From Bubalus kerabau (lineage: Eukaryota; Chordata; Mammalia; Artiodactyla; Bovidae): a stretch of DNA of 64,000 nt. A program made the position numbers and the translations under genes. The DNA lies in the NCBI RefSeq assembly GCF_029407905.1, contig NC_073624.1, positions 111,600,001 to 111,664,000 on the forward strand, written 5' to 3'. Under the pieces are notes generated by a model that saw only the letters and a list, made by a program, of their open reading frames with translations, ran no database searches and was not told the DNA's origin. Every line of letters begins with the position of its first letter. The stretch's first letter is position 1. Of the stretch, positions 10,966 through 23,680 are shown one piece after another.

Positions 10966-13300
10966 AAATATATTTAAATAACTTTAAATGCTTTGTCTAG
11001 ATGGCTTTTCTCCTGATCTGACTGAATCGTCAACTCTGTAATCGGCATAGCTACCATTAGTAAAAAATTTTTATAACAAAAACATCTTTTTTTAATATTC
11101 TTCTGGTAAAAAAGAAGCATTTCTTACATATATGATAACATCTAAACTCAGTTTTAAGAAACCAACATTTGGGCCATAAAACCTTTGTTCTTTTTATTTT
11201 TTTTCACCAGAATTAACCTCAAGCAGCTGAAGAGTCAATAATAAATAGCTAGATAGAACCTTCAAATCACATAGAGAGATCTGTCATAAATTTGTGGTCA
11301 TTATTCCTGCTGTCCACTAAGATTTTGGCTGTCCTCATTCCAAGCACTTGTAGGACTGCACTTTCATATCCACTTGAAATGAAGTATAACTGCATGGCTT
11401 GCTGTGGCCCATGCAATGGCAAGAGAGGTAATATATGGAGTCTTCAAGAGCAAATGCAAGCTGACAACTTCTCCTCCTCCCTGCCACGAGGATACTCCAA
11501 ATGGAACTGCACTATCAGCCTATATCCCTGAGTTAGGATGGATGACATGGAGCAAATCTCCTGGGTAACCCAAAATAAACCTGTAATATGAGTGAGATAC
11601 ACCTGGGCTATTTTAGAACACAGAGATTTGAGGGCTGTTTATTCCTGCAGGATGACTTAATCTATCCTGATACAAGTCTTAAGATCTAGACTCTTTCACA
11701 AATGCAAACTAGCTTTAAAAATTGTCCTATTTTATAATTTAAGAGCCAGTGGAATGAATTCTAGGACAAACAAAATGGGAGGAATCTCAGCTAGTGTAAT
11801 TCTGTAACGGTAATGTTAGATTCCTTGAAAAGAAGTCAGAGATGAGCTATTATCAGTGCCTGAGCTCACAAAGGCAGGACTAAGGGGGGCTCTGGAAAGA
11901 AGAAACATCTTGAAATTCCTTCTAGATTTCCTGAAGATAATTTACTACTTTTCTTTGCCTCTTTCTCATCAACCTCTGCTAGCTTATATCTGGCATAAAA
12001 TCTTAGACTTCGCTCTTCGGAAAAAATCTGCCTTGAGTTGTATTCTTCTTCTGTTTCTTCACTTCAGCTTACCCTGAGTCTTCCCTGTCTTTCCTAATAG
12101 CTGATTCTAGCCAATGGTGTATTTGACTTCAGCTTTTTCATTATGAGTTAGACTGGAGTGTGTACTCGGCCCACACAGTGGGCTAAGTTGGTGAATGTAG
12201 ATGGATGTCAAATTTTTTTCAGAAGCAGGGAGCCTAACAAGTTTCATGGTCTTGATCTCTTGAAGCCAGAAAGAGCTAGCGGCAAATATGATTCTTCTGT
12301 TCCCATCAGTTCTCATCACCACCACCCTTCCCTTTGTTGAAGGCTAACTTTTCCTTTTTAAGGATGTATTTATTAAGTCAATCTTCAAACATTACACAAG
12401 GAAAAAGAAACTCTGACACTCAAAAAAATAATAATCCTTGTTTCAGAAGGGGAAATTGATAGAAATTTATTCTGTGAATCTGATTATCCAGTAATGAAAA
12501 GTTAAATCAGTAAAGTCTAAAATGTTCCTCTCAATTCTACCACTGCCTCCCATGCCAAGAATAAAATTTAATAAAGCAATGCTGTTAACAGGGTGGCCTA
12601 TGAAACTCTTTCACAAACTGCAATATTTCAGTTTCCACGAAATAACTATTGAAACCATATTTAGTGGTGATAACGTTGTAACCCTCTCTATATACTCAGC
12701 TACTGATTTCTCTACTCTGTAAATTTTCATTACTAAATAACTGGAAAGTTTAACTTATAATTTACCTTCTGATATGAGCTTTCTTCCTTGGATCAACTTA
12801 TAATTTCCTTCTTTGAAGATCTCCTATGTGGGTCTTCATTTCATCATAGTTTCAGGGGAAAAAAAAGAAACTCCAAACTCTTTTTCAAAAATTAAATAAA
12901 CCAGAAGCAACATACTGAAAACAATTTGATGATGGTGAATACATTTAGTTATCTGTATACTAAAATACTAAATCTATAAACTAAAATAATAATAAACATA
13001 TAATCTTTATAATAATACATTATTTTACAAGAAGACTATAGCTCATTACAGTCTCCACTATTAACTGTCAATAATACTTTTAAAACATTTTTCTATTCAA
13101 AAATTTTAACAATAAATAATCTGTTGTTGATTAGCTGAGACTGTGAAGGAAGGGGAAAAAATATAACTGGGTACATGTTCTCTACTCTGAAAGGCAGACT
13201 AATTTGCAATAACTATAATAAGAAGCAAAATGTGGCAAATTTCCTGGCAGAAGTACAAACTAAGTATGATGAAAGCACAGCAAAAAGAGATTAATTCCAA
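10966..13300. other. Intronic DNA without recognised features
   Basis: AT-rich. Short open frames (for example 11856-12077 on plus and 12107-12325 on minus) have no recognisable homology or splice context. Confidence 0.6.
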
Positions 13301-13309
13301 CCACAGACA

Positions 13310-13700
13310 TGTGTAAGGAGTGGTGGATGTTGAAATGAATGTAGTAAGCCTGGGCTTTAAGGTCAAAAGGCCAGAGTTCAAATCTCAGACATGTCGTTTA
13401 CAAGTTGCATGAATGCAGACATATTAACATATCTAAGTCTTTCTTCAATCACTTATGAAACTAGAAAAATAAAATGAAAACCCACTACATAGCCCTTACT
13501 CTATATCAACATAATACTATGAGCATTTAATACAAATTAATTTATTTAATTATCCCCCAAATTTTATGTGTATACTAATATCCTCACTTTACAGATGAGG
13601 AAACTGAGGTACACAGAGTTTATGTGGCCTATGTCTGGTCCATAGTGGAATCCGACAAGCTGGAACCAGATGTCAGGATGTCACACCCTGGGTCACAAAC
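13310..13700. mobile_element. Two MIR SINE fossils, head-to-head
   Basis: About 13310-13480 (plus) retains the MIR core 'ccagagttcaaatctcag'. About 13490-13700 (minus) retains 'tttacagatgaggaaactgagg', the reverse complement of the MIR core. Both are strongly diverged. Confidence 0.7.
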
Positions 13701-14019
13701 ACTATTCTATGTGGATGAGTTAATGTGAGCGAAATCTAAATCCACCATGAGCACAATTTTATACACATTTCATTGACCCCTTTCAATAACCCTATGAGGT
13801 GATTACCATCACTACATACATTGACAAGTGATGATCTGACTTCGATGAATTATGAAAGAACAGTTCTGTGCCAGTGGGTACAATGAACTGCAGCAGGACA
13901 CAGGAGAGGGGACTGATGCGATTTTTTGCAGTAATCAAATACTGTGGTGATAAAGATGGAAAGAAAGGAGAGATCTGAGAAATACAGAAGAATGAAAAGA
14001 AAATGTTTTAGGAAGTGAA

Positions 14020-14530
14020 ACCAGGGCTCGAGAAGGGCCAGCAAATTCTGGCCACATGCCAGATCTGGCCCACCACTTCTTTGTATAAATAAAGCTTTAT
14101 TGAAACACAGGCACACTTAGTTGTTTATATATTTTCCGTAGCTGCTTTTGTTTGACAACAGCGGAGTTAAGTGGTTGCAATGAAGCCTATCTAGCGTGAA
14201 AAGCCAAATATTTACCATTTTGCCCCTTAAAGAAAAATTCTGCCAATCTTTACTCCAGAGAAGCCCTGTCCAACAGAAAATTCTGTGATGGTGGAACTGT
14301 ACTGTATCTCCACTGCTCAACAGAATAGCCAATAGCCACAAGTGGCTGGTTAAATTTAAACTAATTAAAACACAAATTTAAAATGTAGTTCCTCAGTCAC
14401 ACTTACCACCTTTCAAATACTCAATAGCCATATTAGCTATGTAAATTAAATTTTATTTAATTCTAACTAAACTAAACAAATTTCAGTAACCACATGTGGC
14501 TATAGGCTACCATCCTGGACAACAGAGCCA
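14020..14530. mobile_element. Two hAT-Charlie-type DNA transposon fossils
   Basis: About 14030-14230 has the 'aataaagctttattgaaacaca' block and 'gccagatctggcccacc', typical of non-autonomous hAT-Charlie (MER-type) elements. About 14236-14530 has the 'caatagccacaagtggct' and 'ccacatgtggctataggctacc' ends of a second MER5-like element. The exact subfamily is uncertain. Confidence 0.6.
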
Positions 14531-15370
14531 TGGGGAATTTCAGAGGTAGAGATGGTCCCCAGAGTCAAATACTAAAGAGAGATCGAACAAGCTAAGGACT
14601 TGAAGTCAATACATAGAATTAAGCAACAAATTGACACTGATGAATATTTGGAAGAGGAATTTGGGTCGAGTGATGAGGCCTGAGGCCACCTTTCAGTGGA
14701 CGTGGGAGTGTAAGGGAAAAGAGGACTTGGAAAACAGACAACAAGGCAAGACTTGATGATGTGAAGAGAAGTTTCTCTTTATTTATGACAGTCTTTCAGC
14801 TGGACTGTATTCAAAGAGAAGGGCAAAACGTGAAGGTAGCTGAGGGGAGAAGGACAGAATACCAGTGGAAATACTGTTTGTTTTTTAATGGCATTGGCAA
14901 GTGGGAAAGTGAAAAACAGGGCAAAGTTCAGGTTCTGTTTTACAAGTGCATCAGTGCTGCGGAAAGAAGAGATGTTTGTGTTTGGGGTGGGCGCATAACA
15001 AGAGCTAAGGCAAGAAAGACCCCTGGAAGCCTTACCTAAAAGCCTTGAATACCTTGTCAAGAAGGGGAGGCCTTTTAAAGGGAATGCCCTGTTCAGAATG
15101 GGATTTCAGGTCACAGTGGGAGGCAAACAAGGAAAGATAATCAGTTCAGATCTATTGACTAGCCAAGAAAACCACAGGAAGTAAAAAAAAAAAAAAAGAA
15201 AAAAAGGTGGTGAAGTGTAGAAACAAATCAAAGGAGCTTAAGGTAGGAAGAAGGGTGTATCAAAGAAAACAGGTTTTATCATCTCTGGGTATCAGGTTTA
15301 TGTTCTCTTTAAGGGAGACCTGAAATAAAAAAGAAAAGTAAAGACTTTTTGAAGTAAGAGAAGGAATAGC
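14531..15370. other. Intronic DNA without recognised features
   Basis: There are overlapping short frames on both strands at 14761-15060, without homology. An A-rich run (about 15 A) is at about 15183-15197. Confidence 0.55.
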
Positions 15371-15374
15371 ATTT

Positions 15375-15590
15375 TGTTAATTACCCATAATGGGCCAGGT
15401 TCTGAGTTTGGTCATTTAAACTGAGTTCGGTAAAGCATTTAATCCATGCACTATCCCTTGAGAAAGACAATATTATATCTATCTTACAAATGACAAATGA
15501 GGCTTAAAGAGGTCAAAAAGCTTCCCAGAATTATCAAACTAACACATTGCAGACTAGAACCCAATACTTTCTGACGCCAGGGAAAACGTG
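15375..15590 (-). mobile_element. MIR SINE fossil
   Basis: Contains 'acaaatgacaaatgaggcttaaagagg', a diverged reverse complement of the MIR core, then a 'gactagaacccaa' region. Confidence 0.6.
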
Positions 15591-15686
15591 AAGAATTTCC
15601 AGTTTTCCATGTCTGTGTGCTAATTTGAGTAATTCTTGTACCCTCACTAGACACCATGTCCTATGGGCACAGGCCATGTGCTAGCT

Positions 15687-15893
15687 CATTAATGTGAAGT
15701 CACTCAGTCGTGTCCGACTCTTTGTGACCCCATAGACTATAGTCTACCAGGCTTCTCAGTCCATGGGATTTTCCAGGCAAGAGTACTGGAGTGGGTTGCC
15801 ATTTCCTTCTCCAGGGGATCTTCCCGAGCCAGGGATTGAACCCAGGTCTCCCGCATTGTAGACAGACGCTTTACCCTCTGAGCCACATTAATG
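15687..15893 (-). mobile_element. Bov-tA SINE with target-site duplication
   Basis: A reverse-complemented Bov-tA at 15695-15885, flanked by CATTAATG (15687-15694 and 15886-15893). Confidence 0.9.
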
Positions 15894-17365
15894 GCATATT
15901 GCAAATGCTCGATTATTATTTTTAAATTAATGCTGCAAGTGTGAATGAATGTATATTGAAATAGCACTCTTCTGACACATTAACACAAATAAGAATAAGG
16001 GTTTCATGAGGTAACTGCTCAGCAAAAACAATGACTAGCTCAAAAGACTACTATTGGACACAGAGAAGGCTTTAAGCATTTTTAAGAGGGCATCATATTG
16101 CTTTTCTCGCACTGTGACATCTCATCTAAGTTACAGGTACTTGGCCTTGGACAGTATCAACTGACTGTTCCAGGAAACCCTCCAAATTGGGTAATTGCTT
16201 ACTTGGGGCAGCATAATAACCTCATGCTCATTTAACCACTAGGGATATTGTGTTTGTAAAAGAAGCGGGAAAGCACATCTCTCTATAGGACAATATTTTA
16301 ACAGAGAAACCTAACATAAAGTGAGAGGTGCTCTTTAGCCCTATTGATAATGTCCACACTAGTAAATACACTCAGAACCTGGCCCCAGCCTACCAGCTTT
16401 CGCCACAAACTGGCCCACCTCAGCATGAAAGGACATGAAATAATGATCTACACCCCTGCCAGATCATCTCGGATTAAAACAGACAGAACTGCCAGTAGTG
16501 AGAAATGCAGCCAACAGGAAAAAGAGTAAAAAGAAAGGCTTTCAAGAAATCAATACCTGTTATCTGAACTGGATCCACTGTCAATAGACAGAAAAGGCAT
16601 GAATGAGTGATCCTAAAGAGCCCTAGGTTGTGAGTCATGCCTGGCAGCTAAATTCAAAGCAGAAGATGAGGACACAATTTTATCTTGCTTGTTTTATTTT
16701 TATTCTAGAGGAAATGCAGGAAAAATGAAGAATTGAAGCAAAAGGGAGTAGGATTCAACTCAATTCAAAAAAGGAAAAGCTAAAATCAAAATTAAGTAAA
16801 GTTAAAGGTCAAATGTAAACGTTAAGATCAAGACATTAACATTTCAAAGCATAAATTTATTAAAATCTAAATATAATCCTCAATAAATATATATTTAAAA
16901 GTACATTCTAAAGGAAAGTTAACTTTATCAGTCAGCCCTTTTCAAGAGAACTACTTAGGGCACTCAGGAGCAGTGGTCCTCAATTAACCAACTCAGAAAC
17001 AGATCACAATGAGCTCATAAGGAACAGAATTCCAAATCAGAGTAGGTTCCTGGAAAACCAGACCGACAGACCAGGATGTGCATGGAGACCTTAAGCAGGT
17101 AACCCTGAAATCTCCGAACCATCCAGAGAATCAAAGGGGGCCGAAGAGGGTGCACACTCTCCAATGCCAACCTGTATCTGATGGAAGAAAGAGAAGATGC
17201 CTTTTAACATTTAATCCTGATGATAGTGATGACGTGATAAAGAAAGAACGTGATGACGTGATAAAAAAAGGAAAGGATAGAAAGAAAGAGAGAGCAACCC
17301 CAGCACCATGCAAGGGAAGAAAAAACCAATTTGATGACACGGTGTTATTTTGCTCTGGTTTTCAT
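15894..17365. other. Intronic DNA without recognised features
   Basis: No gene or clear repeat. A short purine-rich patch with repeated GTGATGACGTGATAA wording lies at about 17225-17265; GTGATGACGTGATAA occurs twice 24 bp apart. Confidence 0.5.
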
Positions 17366-17492
17366 GCATTGGAGAAGGAACTAGCAACCCACTCCAGTGT
17401 TCTTGCCTGGAGAATCCCAGGGACGGGGCAGCCCAGTCTATGGGGTCGCATAGAGTCGGACACGACTGAAACGACTTAGCAGCAGCAGCAGG
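17366..17492 (+). mobile_element. Bov-A monomer SINE
   Basis: A single Bov-A body beginning TGCATTGGAGAAGGAAC and ending GACGACTTAGCAGCAGCAGCAG-like. It has no tRNA head. Confidence 0.85.
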
Positions 17493-18085
17493 GAGAAATG
17501 GGAAGAAGACAGAGGGAAAATAGAGGATTGAAACTAATATGCTCTAAACCTGAGGACTTCAGGGCTGTATTTTTTCTACGTTCACATTACGTCTTCATCG
17601 TAGCTATCCATTTCTTTCTCGTTAAGGCTATAACTCAGGCAGAATGACACTGCAATGTTCTGAGGAAATTGTCCTCTACAGTTGAGGCTCCCAGAAGGCA
17701 GACACCACATTTATTAACTCATTCTACACACTTAGCTCATGTCTGCAGAGAAATGGTCTATACAAGCTCTTATTAAAGAGGAAGAATACAATCAATCATT
17801 TTAGAATGTCTAAAAAGAACTTTTCTTCCCATTGAGACTTCTAAATTATTCTGAGATTGTTTCTATAAAGACTATATAACTGGGGGAGGTACACAGGGAG
17901 CATCAATTTTGTTTTATTTCTTAAAATAAAATGATCTGAAACAAATGTGACACAATATTAAGATCTTAAAACACCCAATGTTCAGTCCACTAAATTATTA
18001 TCTTTATTTATTCTCTAAATATCTCATAAGGAAAAAGGCTGTGGAACCTTACAATATTTATTAATATTTTCGGAGAAAAATTTTG
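17493..18085. other. Intronic DNA without recognised features
   Basis: AT-rich unique-looking sequence. Nothing supported. Confidence 0.5.
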
Positions 18086-18089
18086 ACAA

Positions 18090-18755
18090 TATATATCAGA
18101 AAGCGTATAATTCCTCTTTGACTCAGAAATCTAAGAATTCATCTGCAAGAAGGAAGGAAAGAAACAGAGACAGATGGACAGACACAGAGACACAAAGATC
18201 TTTAGAATGCTGTCTCCAAAGAAGAAAGTATTCTTTCAAGTAAAGAGAAACCACCTCAAAATCAACAGGAAGGGATTGTGAAAAAAATAATTTTACATTC
18301 ACCCAGTATGTTTAAATATTCTGCATACATAAAAATCACAGAATAGAAGAACAGAGGTATGAAAAAAACCACAACTTACTCCAACTGGGAAAATAAGCTA
18401 TCAAACAATATAACAGTATAACTCTATAGTTCTATATTTTTATAATTCTATTTCTCTGTAAGAAAAACAGTAGAGATCTAGAGAGTCAAACAAACTGACA
18501 AACAGAAATAGATACTAGATTTTTTAAAAGCACAACACATACACAAAACAAAACCTGGTGAATCTGAGTAAGTTGGTTGGTCAAGTTAATTGTATTGAAC
18601 CAATATCAAATTTGTTTTGATAATTTACTATAGTCATGTAAGGTGTTGCCATTGGAGGGAGCTAAGTGGTGGGTATAAATGACCTCCTCGTACTATTTTT
18701 GCAACTTCTTATGAGTCTATAATTATTCCAAAATAAAAACTTAAAAAGAAAATGA
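18090..18755 (+). mobile_element. Ancient L1 3' end
   Basis: About 18090-18200 resembles the L1 ORF2 'gaaatctaagaattcatc' block. About 18540-18755 has the old L1 3' UTR wording 'aaggtgttgccattgg...gtactatttttgcaacttc' ending in AATAAAAACTTAAAAAG. It is diverged and the middle is poorly recognisable. Confidence 0.6.
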
Positions 18756-19914
18756 AAGACTGAAGGGAAATATACCAACTATACCAAGATATATATGAGA
18801 TTAGATATTGAACTATAATTGATATTCCATCTATTCTGGCTTTCCTGAGTTTACACAATTAAAATTTAAAGTAACACTGCATCTTTCTGGGGGAAAAAAA
18901 AAGCATAAACCTAAATTTCAGTCAGAATTACTTTTGAATAAGAAATGTAAATGAAAAGTTATTCAAAATCTATGTCTCAAACCAAGGCTTTTGGATGATA
19001 AAATCTCTGCTCTTTTAATTAAACCCCACTAAATCTCTTCCAATTTCCCACCTTCATTCTTGCCAAAACAACCTTAACACACAGCCGGAAACTAAAGCCA
19101 ACTTAACCAACCAGATACCATTGAGTGTAAATTAAAACATTAAGAAAAGTAGACAAAATTGTTATTGTCTTTTCCCCTAGTCTTATCCTCAAAATAATCT
19201 AACAAGGTCACAAACTGTCTTAGCTCTATCCTTGCCAATTCCCTCACTGTCTACATATAATATCATAGATTAAACATTTTCCATTCACATTTCGTTAATT
19301 TGAAACTTGAATGCAGTGCAGCCTGCTCAATTATCCAAGAGTTCATTATCTAGCTGATGCTAACCAAGCCCATTATTTCTCTTTATTCTTTTTGTGTTAC
19401 TTGTCTTTTCCTCACTTTTCTGGGTGTTAGCACTTCTAGCAGAAAATAAGAAGCTGCACAAAGGGATAAAATTAAAATTGGTTGATTATTTTATGTATCA
19501 AAGGATTCTTAGTTAGAAAATGGCCACGGATCACCATAATGTGAGCCTGTATATTCTAGTTACTCACACCTCAATGGTCAAAGGTAATTCAGAGTAGACT
19601 TGATTGCAAAATAAAGCAAATTTTATTACCCGTATTTTCAGAAAATAACTCGATAGTCCATATCACTCATGATTACACTCCCTTTATTAAATAGGAAAAT
19701 GAAAGCTATCTTATTACAAGCAAAAACACTTTTTTCCTTTGATGTATGAAATCACTCCTCAATGTTATACTCTACTTGGACTCTTATTCAGCACCTGGAA
19801 TAGTGCCTGGCCTAGATGACCATTCAGTAAACATTAATGAGTGAACAATAGAAAGAAAGGAAGAATAAAAGAAGGAACAAACAGATTAAGAACTAATAAG
19901 TTCTAGAACCAAAA
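18756..19914. other. Intronic DNA without recognised features
   Basis: AT-rich. A short MIR- or L2-like tail (about 19785-19845, 'gcacctggaatagtgcctgg') is the only recognisable wording. Confidence 0.5.
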
Positions 19915-20205
19915 AAATGGAGAAGGCAATGGCACCCCACTCCAGTACTCCTGCCTGGAAAACCCCAAGGACGGAGGAGCCTGGTAGGCTGCAGACCAAG
20001 GGGTTGCGAAGAGTCCGACACGACTGAGCGACTTCACTTTCACTTTTCACTTTCGTGCATTGGAGAAGGCAATGGCAACCCACTCCAGTATTCTTGCCTG
20101 GAGAATCTCAGGGACGGCGGAGCCTGGTGGGCTGCCGTCTATGGGGTCACACAGAGTCGGACACGACTGAAGCGACTTAGCAGCAGCAGCAGCAGAACCA
20201 AAAAA
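19915..20205 (+). mobile_element. Bov-A2 dimeric SINE with target-site duplication
   Basis: Two Bov-A units in tandem (the first begins about 19927, the second about 20058), ending in an (AGC)n tail. Flanked by a perfect 12-bp repeat AGAACCAAAAAA (19915-19926 and 20194-20205). Confidence 0.92.
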
Positions 20206-20477
20206 AACCTCCACTTTTATAACAGGTCAGCAAACATGTCACCAAAAAACTATGGTAAGGAATATTACTGGTGCTATTCTTACTGTAATAATATATATTT
20301 GTGTTCTGTAATGCTTTAACACACTCAAGCAAGTACTTAAGTATTTAAAATGCCCCTCACCCATTTCACCTGCACCCAACTCCATCTCCTCTGACAACCA
20401 CCAATCTGTTCTCAGCATCTGTGAGCCTGGTTTTTGTTTTGTTTTGTTGTTTGTTATGGTTTTTAGAATTTACATAT

Positions 20478-20985
20478 AAGATTAGGGCTTCAGAGAAGAC
20501 AATGGCACCCCACTCCAGTACTCTTGCCTGGAAAATCCCATGGATGGAGGAGCCTGGCGGGCTACAGTCCATGGGGTCGCTAAGAGTCGGACACAACTGA
20601 GCGACTTCACTTTCACTTTTCACTTGCATGCAGTGGAGAAGGAAATGGCAACCCACTCCAGTGTTCTTGCCTGGAGAATCCCAGGGACAGGGGAGCCTGG
20701 TGGGCTGCTGTCTATGGGGTCACAGAGTTGGACACAACTAAAGTGACTTAGCAGCAGCAGCAGCAGCAAGATCAGGGCTTCCCTGGTGGCTTAGTGGTCA
20801 ATAATCTACCTGCAATGCAGGAGACATGGGTTTGATCCCTAGGTCAGGAAGACCCCCTGGAGGAGGAAATGGCTACGCAGTTCAAATATTCTTGCCTGGG
20901 AAATCCCATGGGCAGAGGAGCCTGATGGGCTACAGTTCATGGGGTCTCAAAGAGTCAGACATGATTTAGTGACTAAACAACATAA
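20478..20985 (+). mobile_element. Bov-tA SINE carrying a nested Bov-A2
   Basis: A Bov-A2 dimer (20492-20767) is flanked by AAGAT(T/C)AGGGCTTC at 20478-20491 and 20768-20781. The duplicated target includes GGGCTTC, the first bases of the Bov-tA that resumes at 20782 and runs to about 20985. The dimer therefore landed in the head of a Bov-tA. The outer element has weak flanks (TAAGAT). Confidence 0.8.
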
Positions 20986-21595
20986 GTAAGATCATATGGT
21001 ATTTGTCTTTTATTACTTTTAAACAGTGAGTTTTGTTTTGCTTATCTGCTAATATGTTTACTAAATAAGGTGACTAAAACATGACAATCTGGTAAAATGA
21101 CATGGATACAACTCTTAAACCTGAAATAGTTTGACAGACATATACAAGGTCAGGTGCATTCCATGGTAGAGACAGCAAAGATGACTGAGACCTGACCCCT
21201 GCCCTCTGTCACCTAGCTGTGATCTTTTAAGCTACTGGTAAAAGAAAAGTACCAGTGGAGGATGAGGTTACATAGTGGATTTATAGTGACTAAATGCAAA
21301 TGGGAATTGAGCATTCTTTGCCAAACTGGTTTAAAGGGAAATAAGATTCAAGGTGATAGGCTTTTTAGGAAAGAACCATTTACCAAGAAGACAGGTACAA
21401 GTTGACTCTGGGAAAATAGTGAAGATTTAAATTCCACTAAAATGAGAGAAGAAAATGGAAGACACATAGAAACATAGGTGACAAATGAGAGAAAGGAAGT
21501 TACATCTCTGATTAAACAATTTTTTTAATTCAAACATTGCTCTCATTCCTTTGTACTTTCCAGGTACAGTCATGTGACAATCAGGCAAAAAGAAT
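20986..21595. other. Intronic DNA without recognised features
   Basis: No gene or repeat identified. Confidence 0.5.
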
Positions 21596-21599
21596 GTAG

Positions 21600-21865
21600 T
21601 CATAATTCATTACAGAAATTGGGCTCTTACAGTGTGACCCAATGGGTGTGAAAAATTAAGTCCACCACTATAATACAAGTCATTTAATCGCTCTGTCCTT
21701 CAGTTTACACAGTCATAAAAATGCATTATATGTATCTCATAGGGTGTCAGAAGGATTCGAGGTACACATATAGTATTAGCATAGAGTCTGACTCAGCACA
21801 AGTGCTCCATAGTGACTTCTGTTGTATTGCCATGATTGTTATTACTGTTATTATCATTATTGAAA
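21600..21865 (+). mobile_element. MIR SINE fossil
   Basis: It follows the MIR order 'aagtcatttaatcgctctgtccttcagtttacac...ctcatagggtgtcagaaggatt...gtattagcatagagtctg...gtgctccatagtg', ending in ATTATTATC-type sequence. Confidence 0.75.
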
Positions 21866-22238
21866 CGCATTCATCAGTCTTAAAGAAAAGAATGAATAAC
21901 TCAGTCATGTGCTAGAGAACAGTCATGTGTGTTTTCTTCTCAATCTATTACAGACTCTTCAGATATTGCTGTGGCTAATCCCTTAGACACTCAAAGGAAG
22001 ATTTAACATTTTCAGATTATTTGTTCCCTAAAATTTGGCAACACCTACGGAATAACACAGGTTAGTGAGAGAGCCCACAGTTCATGGTTCTTATACTGGA
22101 TTTCAAAAATAAGATATTCATCTTAGAAACAAGAGAGATGGATGCAATATGATTCCTTGGGGAAAAAACTCATCTCTGCACTTAACATATGTTATGTATC
22201 AACGTCTGTCCACGTGCATTAGGATCAAGATGAGAAGC

Positions 22239-22382
22239 AATGGAAGCAAAACAGCAAAGAATACTATGAATGCATTAAAAAGAATACTTGAATACATTGG
22301 AAAAAAAAGTAATGGAAGCAAAACAGCAAAGAATACTATGAATGCATTAAAAAGAATACTTGAATGCATTAAAAAAAAAGTA
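22239..22382. repeat. Perfect-length 72-bp tandem duplication
   Basis: Unit 1 is 22239-22310 and unit 2 is 22311-22382, both starting AATGGAAGCAAAACAGCAAAG. They differ at very few bases near their 3' ends, which implies recent origin. The period is a multiple of three, so a short open frame (22149-22442) crosses it with two 24-residue repeats, but nothing else marks that frame as coding. Confidence 0.9.
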
Positions 22383-22912
22383 ATCGAAACAAACAACTTC
22401 CATAATTACAAACATGTAACAAGTCCTATTATTTTTTCCTGAGAAGTTGGAGGAAAGGAAATTTTTCAAGTACTCATAATTAGATGAATTAATTAGGCTA
22501 TTTATCACATGTTCTCATAAAAATAATGCTAAAGCACACTACAAGCAATGAGTAATAATGTGGTCATTAGATTTTCCTTAAGACAGAAAACCAACATAGC
22601 ATTCTTAAGAGAAGGGATTAATATTGCTTTCTACTGTCCAGGAAACATTTCTAAAGTAGGTAACAATTAATATAAAGTCCCTCTCCCACCACTTGTGGGA
22701 CTGTTGTATACATTTTAAATATTTTACATAAAACATACAGTTTATTTTTTCAAAGAACATCAGTCTATCATTCTAAATAAAATAGAGATACTTTCCAAAT
22801 GCTTCTGAGATATAAATCCAGATTTTTAAAGTTACTTTTAGTAGTTTCAGTGGAGAAGGGGAAGAAAAAAAAAAAGCAAAAATTAACTAAGACAATTATT
22901 ATGGAAACAATA

Positions 22913-23390
22913 TAATGTAGTGTATATTTAGAGCACAGATGCTAAATTCAACCTGTACCGTGCTGTGCTATGTTGCTGTGTTTAGTCATATCCAGCTCTT
23001 TGAGACCCATGGACTATGGCCTGCCAGGCTCCTCTGTCCATGGGATTTCCCAGACAAGAATACTGCAGTGGGTTGCCAGTTTCTTTTCCAAGAGATCTGC
23101 CCCAACCCAGGGACTGAATCTGAGTCTCCTTCATTGGCAGGCAGATTCTTTACCACTGAGCCACTTAGGAAGCGCAAATTCAGACTGCCTGGGTTCAAAT
23201 CCTAGATCTGCTACTTATTAGTTTTATATGTTTAGGCAAGTTTTCTTAAACTCTCTGTATGTTCATTTCCATACACACTAAACAAGAGTAAAAGGTCCCC
23301 TACCTCACAGGGTTATTAGATATATTAAATAAATTCAAGTACTTAGTATTCTATCTGGCTCATAGCATAGATACCGTAAGCCTAGCTGTT
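22913..23390 (+). mobile_element. MIR fossil split by a Bov-tA SINE
   Basis: MIR head wording 'agagcacagatgctaaattca' (about 22930-22950) resumes after the SINE with 'ttcagactgcctgggttcaaatcc' (23179 onward) and continues to about 23390. The inserted minus-strand Bov-tA (22951-23175) is flanked by AAATTCA (22944-22950 and 23176-23182). Confidence 0.85.
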
Positions 23391-23415
23391 TTCACTATAT
23401 GCTGGACTGCTAAGT

Positions 23416-23680
23416 TGCTGCTAAGTCACTTCAGTCATGTTCGACTCTGTGCAACCCCAGAGACAGCAGCCCACCAGGCTCCGCCGTCCCTGGGATTCTC
23501 CAGGCAAGAACACTGGAGTGGGTTGCCATTTCCTTCTCCAATGCATGCAAGTGAAAAGGGAAAGTGAAGTCACTAAGTCGTGTCCCACTCTTAGCGACCC
23601 CATGGACTGCAGCCTACCAGGCTCCTCCGTCCATGGGAGTTTCCAGGCAAGAGTACTGGAGTGGTTCGCCAATGCCTTAT
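23416..23680 (-). mobile_element. Bov-A2 SINE
   Basis: Two Bov-A units in reverse complement: TTGCTGCTAAGTCACTTCAG begins the first and AAGTGAAGTCACTAAGTCGTG joins the second. Confidence 0.9.

Noticed and set aside
20540..20746. Short frames over SINEs, often ending in similar peptides (for example ...GHKELDTTE, ...SRTQLSD)
   Set aside because: These recur at every Bov-tA or Bov-A copy and are SINE translations, not genes.
22149..22442. 97-codon frame containing two 24-residue repeats as a novel repeat protein
   Set aside because: It arises from a recent DNA tandem duplication in an AT-rich intron with no start context, conservation or splice support.
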